Made by a program: the position numbers and the translations under genes
Notes under the pieces: generated by a model
Database searches by the model: none
The model's input: the letters and a program-made list of their open reading frames with translations, nothing else
Told to the model about the DNA's origin: nothing
Part shown: piece after piece, positions 42,804 to 50,671 of the stretch
Numbering within the stretch: position 1 is the first letter of the stretch
Layout of the letters: the number at the start of each line of letters is the position of its first letter
Assembly (NCBI GenBank): GCA_045104975.1
Contig: JBGCCY010000124.1
Location: forward strand, 5,802-69,801
Source: CAJQQY01 sp045104975
Lineage (GTDB): Bacteria; Bacteroidota; Bacteroidia; Chitinophagales; Saprospiraceae
Reading direction: 5' to 3'
DNA: 64,000 nucleotides

Positions 42804-43802
42804 TTATCTTTTCAATTCATAAATGTCAGTTCCAACCAAAAGTAGGTAATGATTGTCTCCCACCTTTTGAGCACTTTTATATTGCGATTTAAAATCTTCC
42901 ATCTCTTCACTTTTCATCCAAGTTTGTCCACCATCATTAGTTAGGCCAATGACCGTAGCCTGATAAATATCGCAATAATTATCATTCATAACCATCAAGC
43001 CAACTTCAGGACTAGGGAAGTCTATGATGGTTGTTTCCTTATCATAGATGTCAGACCAACTCTCGCCGCCGTCTGAAGTTTTTATAGTAGAGCGATTATA
43101 CGATAGGACAATATTCATAGAGTCAATAATTTTCATCTGTTGGAAATCATCAATTTTTTGAACTATAATTTTTTTAAGAATATTACCATCCAAGTCAAAT
43201 ATAAAAATGTCTTTGCCAAAACCAGAAAAGAATATTTGATCATCCACAATTGAAGTTATATAGGAACTAGGACTAGGATAGACCGAGATGATATTTTCCC
43301 AAGTTAATCCTTGATCACTTGATTTAATAAATTTACCTTGTCTTGTACAACTATAAATATTTTCATTTTGGTCTTTGAGAAGGAAAGTGAAAAATTCATA
43401 CTCTGGATATTCTCGTTCCGTCCAAGTTAATCCTCCATCACTAGTTATCATCATACTAGCTTGTAAAGTATCTCCACGTTGAGCAATATATCCTTGGTTT
43501 TTATTCACAAACGACATTCTAAAAGGGTGATGATTAAAACTAACATTCCAATTATTCCATGTCTTACCACCATCTTCTGTTTTGAATAATTCAATATTCG
43601 AAGCGGCAAAACTATGAGCATATCCTATATTTTTATCAATCATTTGAAATTTTAAGGATGCATTGGTGGTGGTAATGGTTCCTATTTTTTGAAGGCTATA
43701 ACCGCAAGGCGCAACATTGTAATCTGCAAAATCACAATGGATTTCTTGTACACAACTACAAAAGCTTAATACGATTATGGAGAGGAGAATTAGATGTTTC
43801 AT
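42804..43802 (-). CDS. Lipoprotein with Asp-box (YCF48/sialidase-type) propeller
   Basis: About 332 residues from the ATG at 43802, which starts a lipoprotein signal (MKHLILLSIIVLSFCSC); the frame reaches 43847 but without a signal. The mature protein has repeated Asp-box motifs with the pattern TxDGGxTW: KTEDGGKTWNN, TSDGGLTWTE, SSDQGLTWEN, TSDGGESWSD and TNDGGQTWMK. These mark a beta-propeller of the BNR/YCF48 type. No catalytic sialidase arginines were evident. A surface-exposed or periplasmic binding protein is likely. It is adjacent to, but 77 bp from, the small membrane genes on the same strand. Confidence 0.8.
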   Translation of the reverse strand: MKHLILLSIIVLSFCSCVQEIHCDFADYNVAPCGYSLQKIGTITTTNASLKFQMIDKNIGYAHSFAASNIELFKTEDGGKTWNNWNVSFNHHPFRMSFVNKNQGYIAQRGDTLQASMMITSDGGLTWTEREYPEYEFFTFLLKDQNENIYSCTRQGKFIKSSDQGLTWENIISVYPSPSSYITSIVDDQIFFSGFGKDIFIFDLDGNILKKIIVQKIDDFQQMKIIDSMNIVLSYNRSTIKTSDGGESWSDIYDKETTIIDFPSPEVGLMVMNDNYCDIYQATVIGLTNDGGQTWMKSEEMEDFKSQYKSAQKVGDNHYLLLVGTDIYELKR

Positions 43803-43923
43803 ATTTATATTTTTTAATAACTTCTTTTCTAGAAGTAATTTATCCACTTACCGATGTTGGATAAAATCACCTAAACTTTGTGGAGATTTTAAGTGAAAAA
43901 AAGTAGCTATCCAGCAAATCATT

Positions 43924-44133
43924 TTAAGAATACATAGAACCACAAACTCCTAATCCTATAATTAACCAAATACCTGCAATGATCATTAATATTTTGCTAC
44001 GTCTAGGTTTAGTTTTTAATTGAGCAATTCCAATAATAAGCATCACAATTGGAATTAGCCATAACATGGCGATAATAAATACAAGTATTTCTAATCCTTG
44101 TCCATTAAATTCTAATAAAATCATCTTGAGCAT
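43924..44133 (-). CDS. Two-helix small membrane protein, paralogue B
   Basis: About 69 residues from the ATG at 44133; the frame extends back to 44175, and a Met at 44124 is also possible. Two hydrophobic helices (ILVFIIAMLWLIPIVMLIIG and ILMIIAGIWLIIGLGVCG) flank a short basic loop (QLKTKPRRSK). It closely matches the upstream gene, including the closing GVCGSMYS against GACGAMLS, so it arose by tandem duplication. Function unknown. It is last in the minus-strand run that includes the radical SAM and Lgt-like genes, suggesting a membrane accessory of that pathway. Confidence 0.65.
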   Translation of the reverse strand: MLKMILLEFNGQGLEILVFIIAMLWLIPIVMLIIGIAQLKTKPRRSKILMIIAGIWLIIGLGVCGSMYS

Positions 44134-44175
44134 TTTGTTTTGAAAAATAAACCAATTAGATTTTTGCAAAATCAT

Positions 44176-44376
44176 CTATGACAGCATAGCTCCACAAGCT
44201 CCTCCTCCAACGACTAACCAAACTCCTGCAATAATGATTAAGGTTTTAGCATTTTTAGGCCGACTCTTTAATCGAGTTAAACCAACAATTAAAATGATAA
44301 CTGGAATACTCCAGAATATAACTAACAGGTAAAGTATGAAGTCAAGAGAACCATTACTCATTAATAGAAAATTCAT
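44176..44376 (-). CDS. Two-helix small membrane protein, paralogue A
   Basis: Protein of 66 residues with helices FILYLLVIFWSIPVIILIVG and LIIIAGVWLVVGGGACG, separated by a basic loop (TRLKSRPKNAK). It starts 34 bp after the radical SAM gene, well within operon spacing, and its stop is immediately followed by the extended frame of its paralogue. The basic loop between two helices implies an N-out/C-out or N-in/C-in hairpin in the inner membrane. No family recognised. Confidence 0.7.
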   Translation of the reverse strand: MNFLLMSNGSLDFILYLLVIFWSIPVIILIVGLTRLKSRPKNAKTLIIIAGVWLVVGGGACGAMLS

Positions 44377-44410
44377 CGATTTAAATTTTTAGGATTAAGC
44401 AATTTTACTT

Positions 44411-45805
44411 CTAAGCAATTTCATTCCTCAGTTTTTCCAACGTTTCTTTTTTATCATCTCGGTAAAATAAATTCATCGTTTCAAATGGAATAATATTATT
44501 GTCTTTGTCCACAATGTGAACACATGATTTTTTAATGGAACGAACATCAAAATTATAGGCATCAATAAATTGCATGATGATGACTCGGAATAAATTATCA
44601 TAACTCAAGTTCGGTGCATCAATCTGAGGCAAGCAACATAAAATAGAATGAAGATGCTCATTCGATTTTTCTACTGAATTTCCAGTACTAAATAATTCCA
44701 ACATTTTGCCATGCAAATGTTCGTCTTGTTCATAGACGATCGTATTTTTACTACTGTCCAAAAGGTCAGCAGGATTCACATATCGAGTCAAAGGAAATAC
44801 TTCGCCACCTATTTTTAAAACATAACCCATAGCCAAAGAGTCAGGGTTGCAAGGAACAGGAATAATATCATCTGATTTGAAAAAAGATGTTTGTTCCAAA
44901 ATTTTTCTTCGCACTTCCGTCAAAGTAATTCGATCAGTCTGACTATTAAAGTTTTCTAAACGTCCTGCAATTTGAGTCGGTTGCAAAGTAACTCCTCGTA
45001 CACATTTTTGCTTCAAAGCAAACTCAATAATTTTTCCAATTTCATCATCATTCAATCCTTTTTGCAAAGTGACGACTAGGGTAGTGGACAAATTTAATTC
45101 ATTTAAATGCTCCAAAGCTTTCTCTCTAATTTTCAACAAATTCGCTCCCCGCATTTTTTCCAAAACTTCTTTCTTAAAAGAATCAAATTGCAAATACACT
45201 TCAAAGTCAGGCATGTAAGTCGCCAGCCTTTTCGCAAAATCGAAATCCATTGCTATTTTAATTCCATTCGTATTGAGCATCAAATGTTTGATCGGCAATG
45301 TTTTCGCATAATCCAAAATCTCAAAAAACTGAGGATGGATCGTTGGTTCACCTCCGCTGATTTGTACGACATCAGGTTCTTTTTCATTGGCAACTACGGT
45401 GTCTAGCATTTTTTTTATTTCGTCCAAAGTTCGATGTCTGCCATAGGTTGGTGACGAACCTGCGTAGCAAGTCGGACAAGAAAGATTGCATCGATCAGTT
45501 ACTTCGACGACGGTCAAACAAGAATGTTGTTCGTGATCAGGGCATAACCCACAATCGTAAGGACAACCAAAATGAGTTTTTGTATTGAACTTATGAGGAA
45601 GGTCGGAAGGCTTGTTGTAGTTTCTAATATTTTTATAATATTCAATATCGTCAGCAATCAAAACTTTGGAAGTTCCATGATCGTGGCAACGTTTGAGCAT
45701 GTAAACATTTCCATCTTCGAAGATAATTTTTGCATCTATTCGCCTTAAACATTCAGGGCAAAGACTTAAAGTGAAATCATAATAGGTGTAGTTTCGAGTA
45801 GGCAT
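44411..45805 (-). CDS. Radical SAM protein of the Tes/MJ0619-like group
   Basis: Protein of 464 residues. The radical SAM motif CNLSCPTC (Cys106, Cys110, Cys113) binds the catalytic [4Fe-4S] cluster, with SGGEPT following. Ahead of it are a CPEC pair (Cys16, Cys19) with Cys40, resembling a rubredoxin-like iron site, and HFGCPYDCGLCPDH (Cys81, Cys85, Cys88), plus Cys96, for an additional cluster. Late cysteines (PCNPDS, ILCCLP, SCVH) may complete another. This layout matches the archaeal tetraether synthase Tes/MJ0619 family as I recall it, which couples lipid alkyl tails; bacterial members are mostly unassigned. It is 53 bp downstream of an Lgt-like gene and 34 bp upstream of two small membrane genes, so one operon. 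Confidence 0.85.
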   Translation of the reverse strand: MPTRNYTYYDFTLSLCPECLRRIDAKIIFEDGNVYMLKRCHDHGTSKVLIADDIEYYKNIRNYNKPSDLPHKFNTKTHFGCPYDCGLCPDHEQHSCLTVVEVTDRCNLSCPTCYAGSSPTYGRHRTLDEIKKMLDTVVANEKEPDVVQISGGEPTIHPQFFEILDYAKTLPIKHLMLNTNGIKIAMDFDFAKRLATYMPDFEVYLQFDSFKKEVLEKMRGANLLKIREKALEHLNELNLSTTLVVTLQKGLNDDEIGKIIEFALKQKCVRGVTLQPTQIAGRLENFNSQTDRITLTEVRRKILEQTSFFKSDDIIPVPCNPDSLAMGYVLKIGGEVFPLTRYVNPADLLDSSKNTIVYEQDEHLHGKMLELFSTGNSVEKSNEHLHSILCCLPQIDAPNLSYDNLFRVIIMQFIDAYNFDVRSIKKSCVHIVDKDNNIIPFETMNLFYRDDKKETLEKLRNEIA

Positions 45806-45858
45806 AAATTGTATTTTATTCTAAAAAAAAATAAGTAGTTGGGATAACCGTAAAACGT

Positions 45859-46623
45859 CTAACGTTCAACATCAAACGAATAAAGCAAAATTGTTTTCCA
45901 ATAATAAATGTAGCAAACAACACAAAGCCATTGAATGCTACTCAGTCCTAAGGTAAAAAAAATATTAGGTTTTATAAACTCAATCAAGAATCGGAATCCA
46001 AAATAAGCTAACATGAAAAATTGAAAAATATGACCTTTGGGGAACTGGTTTTTTTCTCCTAACTTTTTTAGAAAAAAGAAAAGCGCCACTAAAAAGAAGA
46101 GTTCGTAAAGTGAAGTGGGATGTCGATTCACTCCATCGCCTAAATCCATTCCCATAAAAAAAGTGGTTTCGCTTCCATAAGTGAATTCATTAATTCCAGT
46201 CAGAAAGCAACCAATTCTTCCAATAAAAATTCCTAGAATTATCGGCAAAGTAAAAAGATCACCAGAAGATTCTTTTTCGCCAATGATCCATTTGATAAAT
46301 TCGACACCGAGCAATCCACCGAACAATCCACCCATAATCGTTTTGACATTTAACAAGTAAATAAACCGTTCCATCGTCATTTCAAAAATCGGTTGCTCTA
46401 AAAATCCAACTAAACGGGAACCGATTAATGCGCCGAAAATAGCTCCCGCAATGATGGATAACCTATTGTTGGAGGAGATAGCATCGGTACTTTTTTTTCT
46501 TAAAAAAACATAGTAGCGGTAGCCGATAAAAAAAGCAAGATATTCGAGGATGAGGTGGGGATTGGTTTTGTAACCAAAGATGATTGGTTCGTAGGGAATT
46601 TGGAAGGCGAGGATGATATTCAT
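45859..46623 (-). CDS. Divergent prolipoprotein diacylglyceryl transferase (Lgt)-like membrane protein
   Basis: Inner-membrane protein of 254 residues with about seven hydrophobic segments. The Lgt family features are GRIGCF (residues 135-140, equivalent to GRIGNF with the essential arginine), HPTSLYE (168-174) and FRFLIEF (210-216). The segment aligned with the GGMSFHGGLIGV loop of canonical Lgt reads GGLFGGLLGVE (98-108), so the essential histidine appears to be replaced and Asn of GRIGN is Cys. It is therefore probably not the housekeeping Lgt. It is the first gene of an operon with the Tes-like radical SAM enzyme, suggesting transfer or positioning of diacylglycerol for a modified lipid. 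Function unproven. Confidence 0.8.
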   Translation of the reverse strand: MNIILAFQIPYEPIIFGYKTNPHLILEYLAFFIGYRYYVFLRKKSTDAISSNNRLSIIAGAIFGALIGSRLVGFLEQPIFEMTMERFIYLLNVKTIMGGLFGGLLGVEFIKWIIGEKESSGDLFTLPIILGIFIGRIGCFLTGINEFTYGSETTFFMGMDLGDGVNRHPTSLYELFFLVALFFFLKKLGEKNQFPKGHIFQFFMLAYFGFRFLIEFIKPNIFFTLGLSSIQWLCVVCYIYYWKTILLYSFDVER

Positions 46624-46880
46624 TTTTGTAAGTTATATAAGTAACTAGAATATGTATAGTTGAAGTAGCTGAAAAGGATAATGATCAAAGAATTTATTTT
46701 AATTTAGTCTTTCAACAAACTTTAAATTTTTCGAGAAACTTTAACCTAATCCTTTTAAAGTTAAACCTTTTAGAAAAATTGAAAAAAGGACAACTTCTAT
46801 TTGAAAAAAGATATTTTTGTTCTGATTGTTAAAATGTAGTTTTCGATTATTTATATATTTCAACGAACCAAGTTAATCAA

Positions 46881-48851
46881 ATGAGATTTTGTAAAATCCT
46901 TTTTTTCTATTTTCTTTCTCTTCCCATCTTAAGTGGTTTTACCTCTACAGATAGTTTGATTCAAATTTTACCTACCCTTATTGGAAATGAAAAAGTAGAT
47001 GTTCTGAACGACCTGAGTTGGAAATTAAAATTTTCAAAAAACCAGTTAGCTAAAAAATATGGCGAAGAAGGATTGTCCTTAGCAAAAAAAAATAATTATT
47101 TAGAAGGGGAAGGCTTGGCTTCTTATCATCTGGGAGTTATCAATTCTATTAATGGTCAATATGATATTTCGAATCAATATGCTGAAAGTTGTGTAAAAAT
47201 ATATCAAAAATTAAATGATGCTTCAGGAATAGGAAAAGCCTGGAATGTACTTGGAATTAATAATCAAAATCGATCGAATTTTGAGGAAGCCTTAACCTAT
47301 TTTGGAAAAGCTTTAGATCTGTTTAATACTTTGGCAGATACTGTTCAGATATTAAAGGTAGAAGGTAATATTGGTAATGTTCATTATGGGAAAGGTGATT
47401 ATGAGCAAGCATTAGTTGCATATATCAAGTTGATTGAGCTTGGGGAAGAAATTAAAGATACAGCCATGTGGGCTACTAATTTGTTAAATGCAGGAAACTC
47501 TTATTCTTTTTTAGGTAATCATCCCAAAGCATTGGAACATTTATTTGAAGCACTTGATCTTCACCGAGCTACTGATAATCATCCTAGAACTGCTTCAACA
47601 TTAAATGGGATTGCATTGATTTTAAATCGACTAAGGATGTATCAGGAAGCGGAAGAATTGTATTTGGAAGCTTTTCAAATATATGAAAAGATGGAGGATT
47701 ACAAATACATGGGAACTACAAATAATAATCTTGGGAATATTTATTTGAAGAAAAAAGAATATGATAAAGCTTTAGATTTTTATAATAAAACTTTGGACTG
47801 TTATAAAAAAGCCAAAGTAAAATCGATAGGAAATACCTTGAATAATATCGCAAAAATTCATCGGGAAAGAGGAGATTTAGAATTGTCCAAAAAAATACTT
47901 TGGCAAGCAATTGCTGTTGATTCTTCCATTAATAAACTTCCAGGACTTGCGATTGAATTTACTTCCTTGGGAGAAACTTATCTTTTGGAGAAAGACTATT
48001 TGAATGCGGAGAAATATTTACTGAAAGGATATGATTTATGGAGTCAAGTTGGTCAGACAAAAGATTTATCTAGTGCAGCGGGACATCTATCCAATCTTTA
48101 TGAGGCAACGGGAGATTTGGAAAAAGCACTTTTGTATCGAACGGAATACAAAGAAACAGAAGATGAAGTTTATGGTATGGATAGCCAAAAAGAAGTTACC
48201 CGGATTTTGTTGGAAAGACAAAAGAATAAATATTTATCAACGAAGCAAAACACCTTAATAGAACAAAATTCCATTTCGCCTATCTATTGGATTTTGGCTA
48301 TTGGTACAATTATAGGTTTGCTCATTTGGCAATTGACCAAAAGAAAAAATTTGCAGAAGCAGCAAGATAAATTGAAGGAGACTTTATCTCAACAAAATTC
48401 AGATTTAGAGAATTTAAAATCTTTGTTAGATCAAAAAAATATCGAAGTGGCTTTTCTCTCTTTAACGACTATTCAAAAGGATGAATTTATCCGTCAATTT
48501 TTTCAAAAATTACAAAATTTTGCCCAAAAATATCCTCAAAATAGGGAGGCTCAAAAGATATTGAATTCTTTACATTTGCAAGATGTCAATGCTCAAAATT
48601 GGGATTTATTTAAGCAAACCTTTGAACAGGTTTCTCCTAATTTTTTTGATAATTTATTTAATCAATGTCCTAGTCTTACCAATAAAGAATTGCGGCATTG
48701 TGCGCTGATTCGATTGAATATTCCGCCAAAGGATGTTGCACAAATTTTGGGTATTTCTATGAGCGGAGTACACAAAGCTAGGTATAGACTTCGCAAGCAA
48801 TTTGATTTAAAACGAAGTGATAGTTTAGAAAATCACTTAGCAGCCATTTAA
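46881..48851 (+). CDS. TPR membrane regulator with C-terminal helix-turn-helix
   Basis: Protein of 656 residues. A signal peptide (MRFCKILFFYFLSLPILSG) precedes about eight tetratricopeptide repeats in the periplasm (for example AWNVLGINNQNRSNFEEALT and TLNGIALILNRLRMYQEAEE). A helix (SPIYWILAIGTIIGLLIWQL) crosses the inner membrane, followed by a coiled coil and a C-terminal DNA-binding domain (LTNKELRHCALIRLNIPPKD, then VAQILGISMSGVHKARYRLR). This layout is common in Bacteroidota and suggests signal perception by the TPR domain. It is divergent from the Lgt-like/radical SAM operon across 257 bp, so it may control it; no operator is identified. Confidence 0.82.
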   Translation: MRFCKILFFYFLSLPILSGFTSTDSLIQILPTLIGNEKVDVLNDLSWKLKFSKNQLAKKYGEEGLSLAKKNNYLEGEGLASYHLGVINSINGQYDISNQYAESCVKIYQKLNDASGIGKAWNVLGINNQNRSNFEEALTYFGKALDLFNTLADTVQILKVEGNIGNVHYGKGDYEQALVAYIKLIELGEEIKDTAMWATNLLNAGNSYSFLGNHPKALEHLFEALDLHRATDNHPRTASTLNGIALILNRLRMYQEAEELYLEAFQIYEKMEDYKYMGTTNNNLGNIYLKKKEYDKALDFYNKTLDCYKKAKVKSIGNTLNNIAKIHRERGDLELSKKILWQAIAVDSSINKLPGLAIEFTSLGETYLLEKDYLNAEKYLLKGYDLWSQVGQTKDLSSAAGHLSNLYEATGDLEKALLYRTEYKETEDEVYGMDSQKEVTRILLERQKNKYLSTKQNTLIEQNSISPIYWILAIGTIIGLLIWQLTKRKNLQKQQDKLKETLSQQNSDLENLKSLLDQKNIEVAFLSLTTIQKDEFIRQFFQKLQNFAQKYPQNREAQKILNSLHLQDVNAQNWDLFKQTFEQVSPNFFDNLFNQCPSLTNKELRHCALIRLNIPPKDVAQILGISMSGVHKARYRLRKQFDLKRSDSLENHLAAI

Positions 48852-49069
48852 GGAGTGTCCAATTGTTTTTTTAATGTAAAATGCTGATTAACAATGTTTT
48901 ACATATTGCGTATTATTATTTGTCCAATCTAATTCTTTTTCCTGTTTTATATTTTTTTTAATGTCTAAAATGTGTCTCAATACAATTTTAGGATAGCTTT
49001 TCTTTTGAAAATACATTTATGTTTTTCATTCTTAAACCGATGTATTTGACATTTAAAACAAAAGTAAAC

Positions 49070-50341
49070 ATGACTAAATTTTGTACACTTCTAATTTGTA
49101 TGCTATGTTATTTTCCAATTTTTGCTCAAACCTTTACCGAATCTTTTGAGACGGATGGGGAAGGGACTCGTTATGAATCTAATAATTTTACAAGTACTTG
49201 CAATGCGGATTTTTTCCGACGAATGCAGGACGGAGAATGTCCAACAAATGCCAATGCTAATTTCAGAGATTTGGCTACCAATAATGCGATAGGTGAAGAT
49301 GGAACTTTTTATTTTGCAGGTAGCGATGTGGATCAAGGAGCCGCAGGTGAGAACCCATTAGGGACAGGTGAAAATGCTTATTTAGTTATGCAAACTGTAG
49401 CCATTACTGGAGGAGCAAATACGTTTCAGATAGTCGTAAAATTAGCAGCGGAAGACGACAACAACCAACATGAAGGGGAAGAAAGAATTTTTATTGAATA
49501 CGCTTTTGATGGAGATATAGCTACTGGTGCAAACTGTAATAATTGTTTGCCATCAGAGAATAATGTGAATTCTGGTTCTTATACAACTATTGGTGCTTTC
49601 ATTGGTAATACAACAATTGACCTCTATCAAGAGGATACCGATTTAAATGGGGTACCTGATGGTTCAACTTTATCAGGTACTTTTGTAGACTATACTTACA
49701 CCATTACTAGTGTAGGTAATCCAACTAATTTATCTATTCGAATTCAACTGATCAATCAAGCTTCTTCAGAAGATGGAGCTTTTGATCATATACGCTTAAC
49801 GAGTAGTTTTGTGTTGCCAGTTGAGCTTACTGATTTTAAAGCAACGGCAAAGGAAAAAGATGTGTTTTTGGAATGGAATACGGAAACAGAATTAAATAAT
49901 GAAGGGTTTGAAATTGAACGATCTATCGATGGGGAAGCCTGGAATAAGATTGGTTTTGTCAGAGGAAATGGATCCGTCCAAACGCCTCAAAGATATCAGT
50001 TTATAGATGCTGACTTGGATGCTAAGATGGCCTACTATCGACTCAAGCAAATTGATTTTGATGGAGAAACATCCTATTCAAATATGGTAAGTGTAGAAAT
50101 GAAAGACGACAAAACATTTGAGGTGTTTCCAAATCCGGTGACTAATATTTTAAATTTAAGAGGAGAGTTAGCTTTAAAAGAAGATGCTCATATTGTCATC
50201 ATGAATAACGTCGGTGGTAAAGTCATCGAGGTTCAATCGAATAGTTCAACCATAGATATTTCAAATTTAACGCCTGGGTTGTATTTTATTCAAATTCATT
50301 CGGGGCATATGAATAGGGTAAGGTCTTTTGTTAAGAAGTAA
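49070..50341 (+). CDS. T9SS-sorted secreted protein with a jelly-roll-like N-domain
   Basis: Protein of about 423 residues from the ATG at 49070, which starts a signal peptide (MTKFCTLLICMLCYFPIFAQ); an in-frame start at 49019 would extend it. The N-terminal ~240 residues begin FTESFETDGEGTRY and are Asn, Thr and Cys rich with sandwich-like strands, comparable to choice-of-anchor domains. A fibronectin-like segment follows (LPVELTDFKATAKEKDVFLE, then WNTETELNNEGFEIERS). The C-terminus (FEVFPNPVTNILNLRGE, NNVGGKVIEVQ, LTPGLYFIQIHSG) is a T9SS type A sorting domain. Extracellular; ligand unknown. Confidence 0.82.
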   Translation: MTKFCTLLICMLCYFPIFAQTFTESFETDGEGTRYESNNFTSTCNADFFRRMQDGECPTNANANFRDLATNNAIGEDGTFYFAGSDVDQGAAGENPLGTGENAYLVMQTVAITGGANTFQIVVKLAAEDDNNQHEGEERIFIEYAFDGDIATGANCNNCLPSENNVNSGSYTTIGAFIGNTTIDLYQEDTDLNGVPDGSTLSGTFVDYTYTITSVGNPTNLSIRIQLINQASSEDGAFDHIRLTSSFVLPVELTDFKATAKEKDVFLEWNTETELNNEGFEIERSIDGEAWNKIGFVRGNGSVQTPQRYQFIDADLDAKMAYYRLKQIDFDGETSYSNMVSVEMKDDKTFEVFPNPVTNILNLRGELALKEDAHIVIMNNVGGKVIEVQSNSSTIDISNLTPGLYFIQIHSGHMNRVRSFVKK

Positions 50342-50369
50342 AAAAAGATATTGAACTAGAGTTGAATTC

Positions 50370-50414
50370 AAGCATCGTTTAAATTTTATTTTTAATAAAA
50401 CTTAAACGATGCTT
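50370..50414 (+). terminator. 21-bp stem hairpin after the T9SS gene
   Basis: AAGCATCGTTTAAATTTTATT (50370-50390), loop TTT, AATAAAACTTAAACGATGCTT (50394-50414), one mismatch. Located 29 bp past the stop at 50341. It lacks a following T run, so termination is likely but not certain. (Arms are 21 bases; the first 20 of each are AAGCATCGTTTAAATTTTAT and AATAAAACTTAAACGATGCT.). Confidence 0.65.
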
Positions 50415-50556
50415 AAGTATTGAAGAAGTAACATCTAGTATTTTTTTTGCAAAAAAAAGGAGTAACGATAAGAGGAGAAGAAGGTTTGGAATTCGAAGAT
50501 GATTTGGAAGGAGAGAAAGATATTCATCTATTCAAAGTATTGTTTTAGAAAAAACT

Positions 50557-50622
50557 AAAAATTGAAAGCAGTTTTACCTTTCACCCTTGTCGTCGATGAA
50601 GGCATAACAACTTTCAATTTTT
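50557..50622 (-). terminator. Terminator-like inverted repeat after the FG-GAP gene
   Basis: AAAAATTGAAAG (50557-50568) and CTTTCAATTTTT (50611-50622) form a perfect 12-bp stem with a 42-nt loop. In the minus-strand sense it is followed by AGTTTTTTC, and it lies 50 bp past the FG-GAP gene stop. Confidence 0.5.
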
Positions 50623-50671
50623 AAAAAATCACTATCCCAACCATTTACAATAACATCTTTTCGAATAGAAA

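Larger units (their letters stand above)
50342..50671. other. 330-bp convergent intergenic region
   Basis: Contains a 21-bp hairpin (50370-50414) and a second, looser inverted repeat (50557-50622), listed separately. Between them is a purine-rich stretch (AAGGAGTAACGATAAGAGGA) without an ORF of note. Confidence 0.55.
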
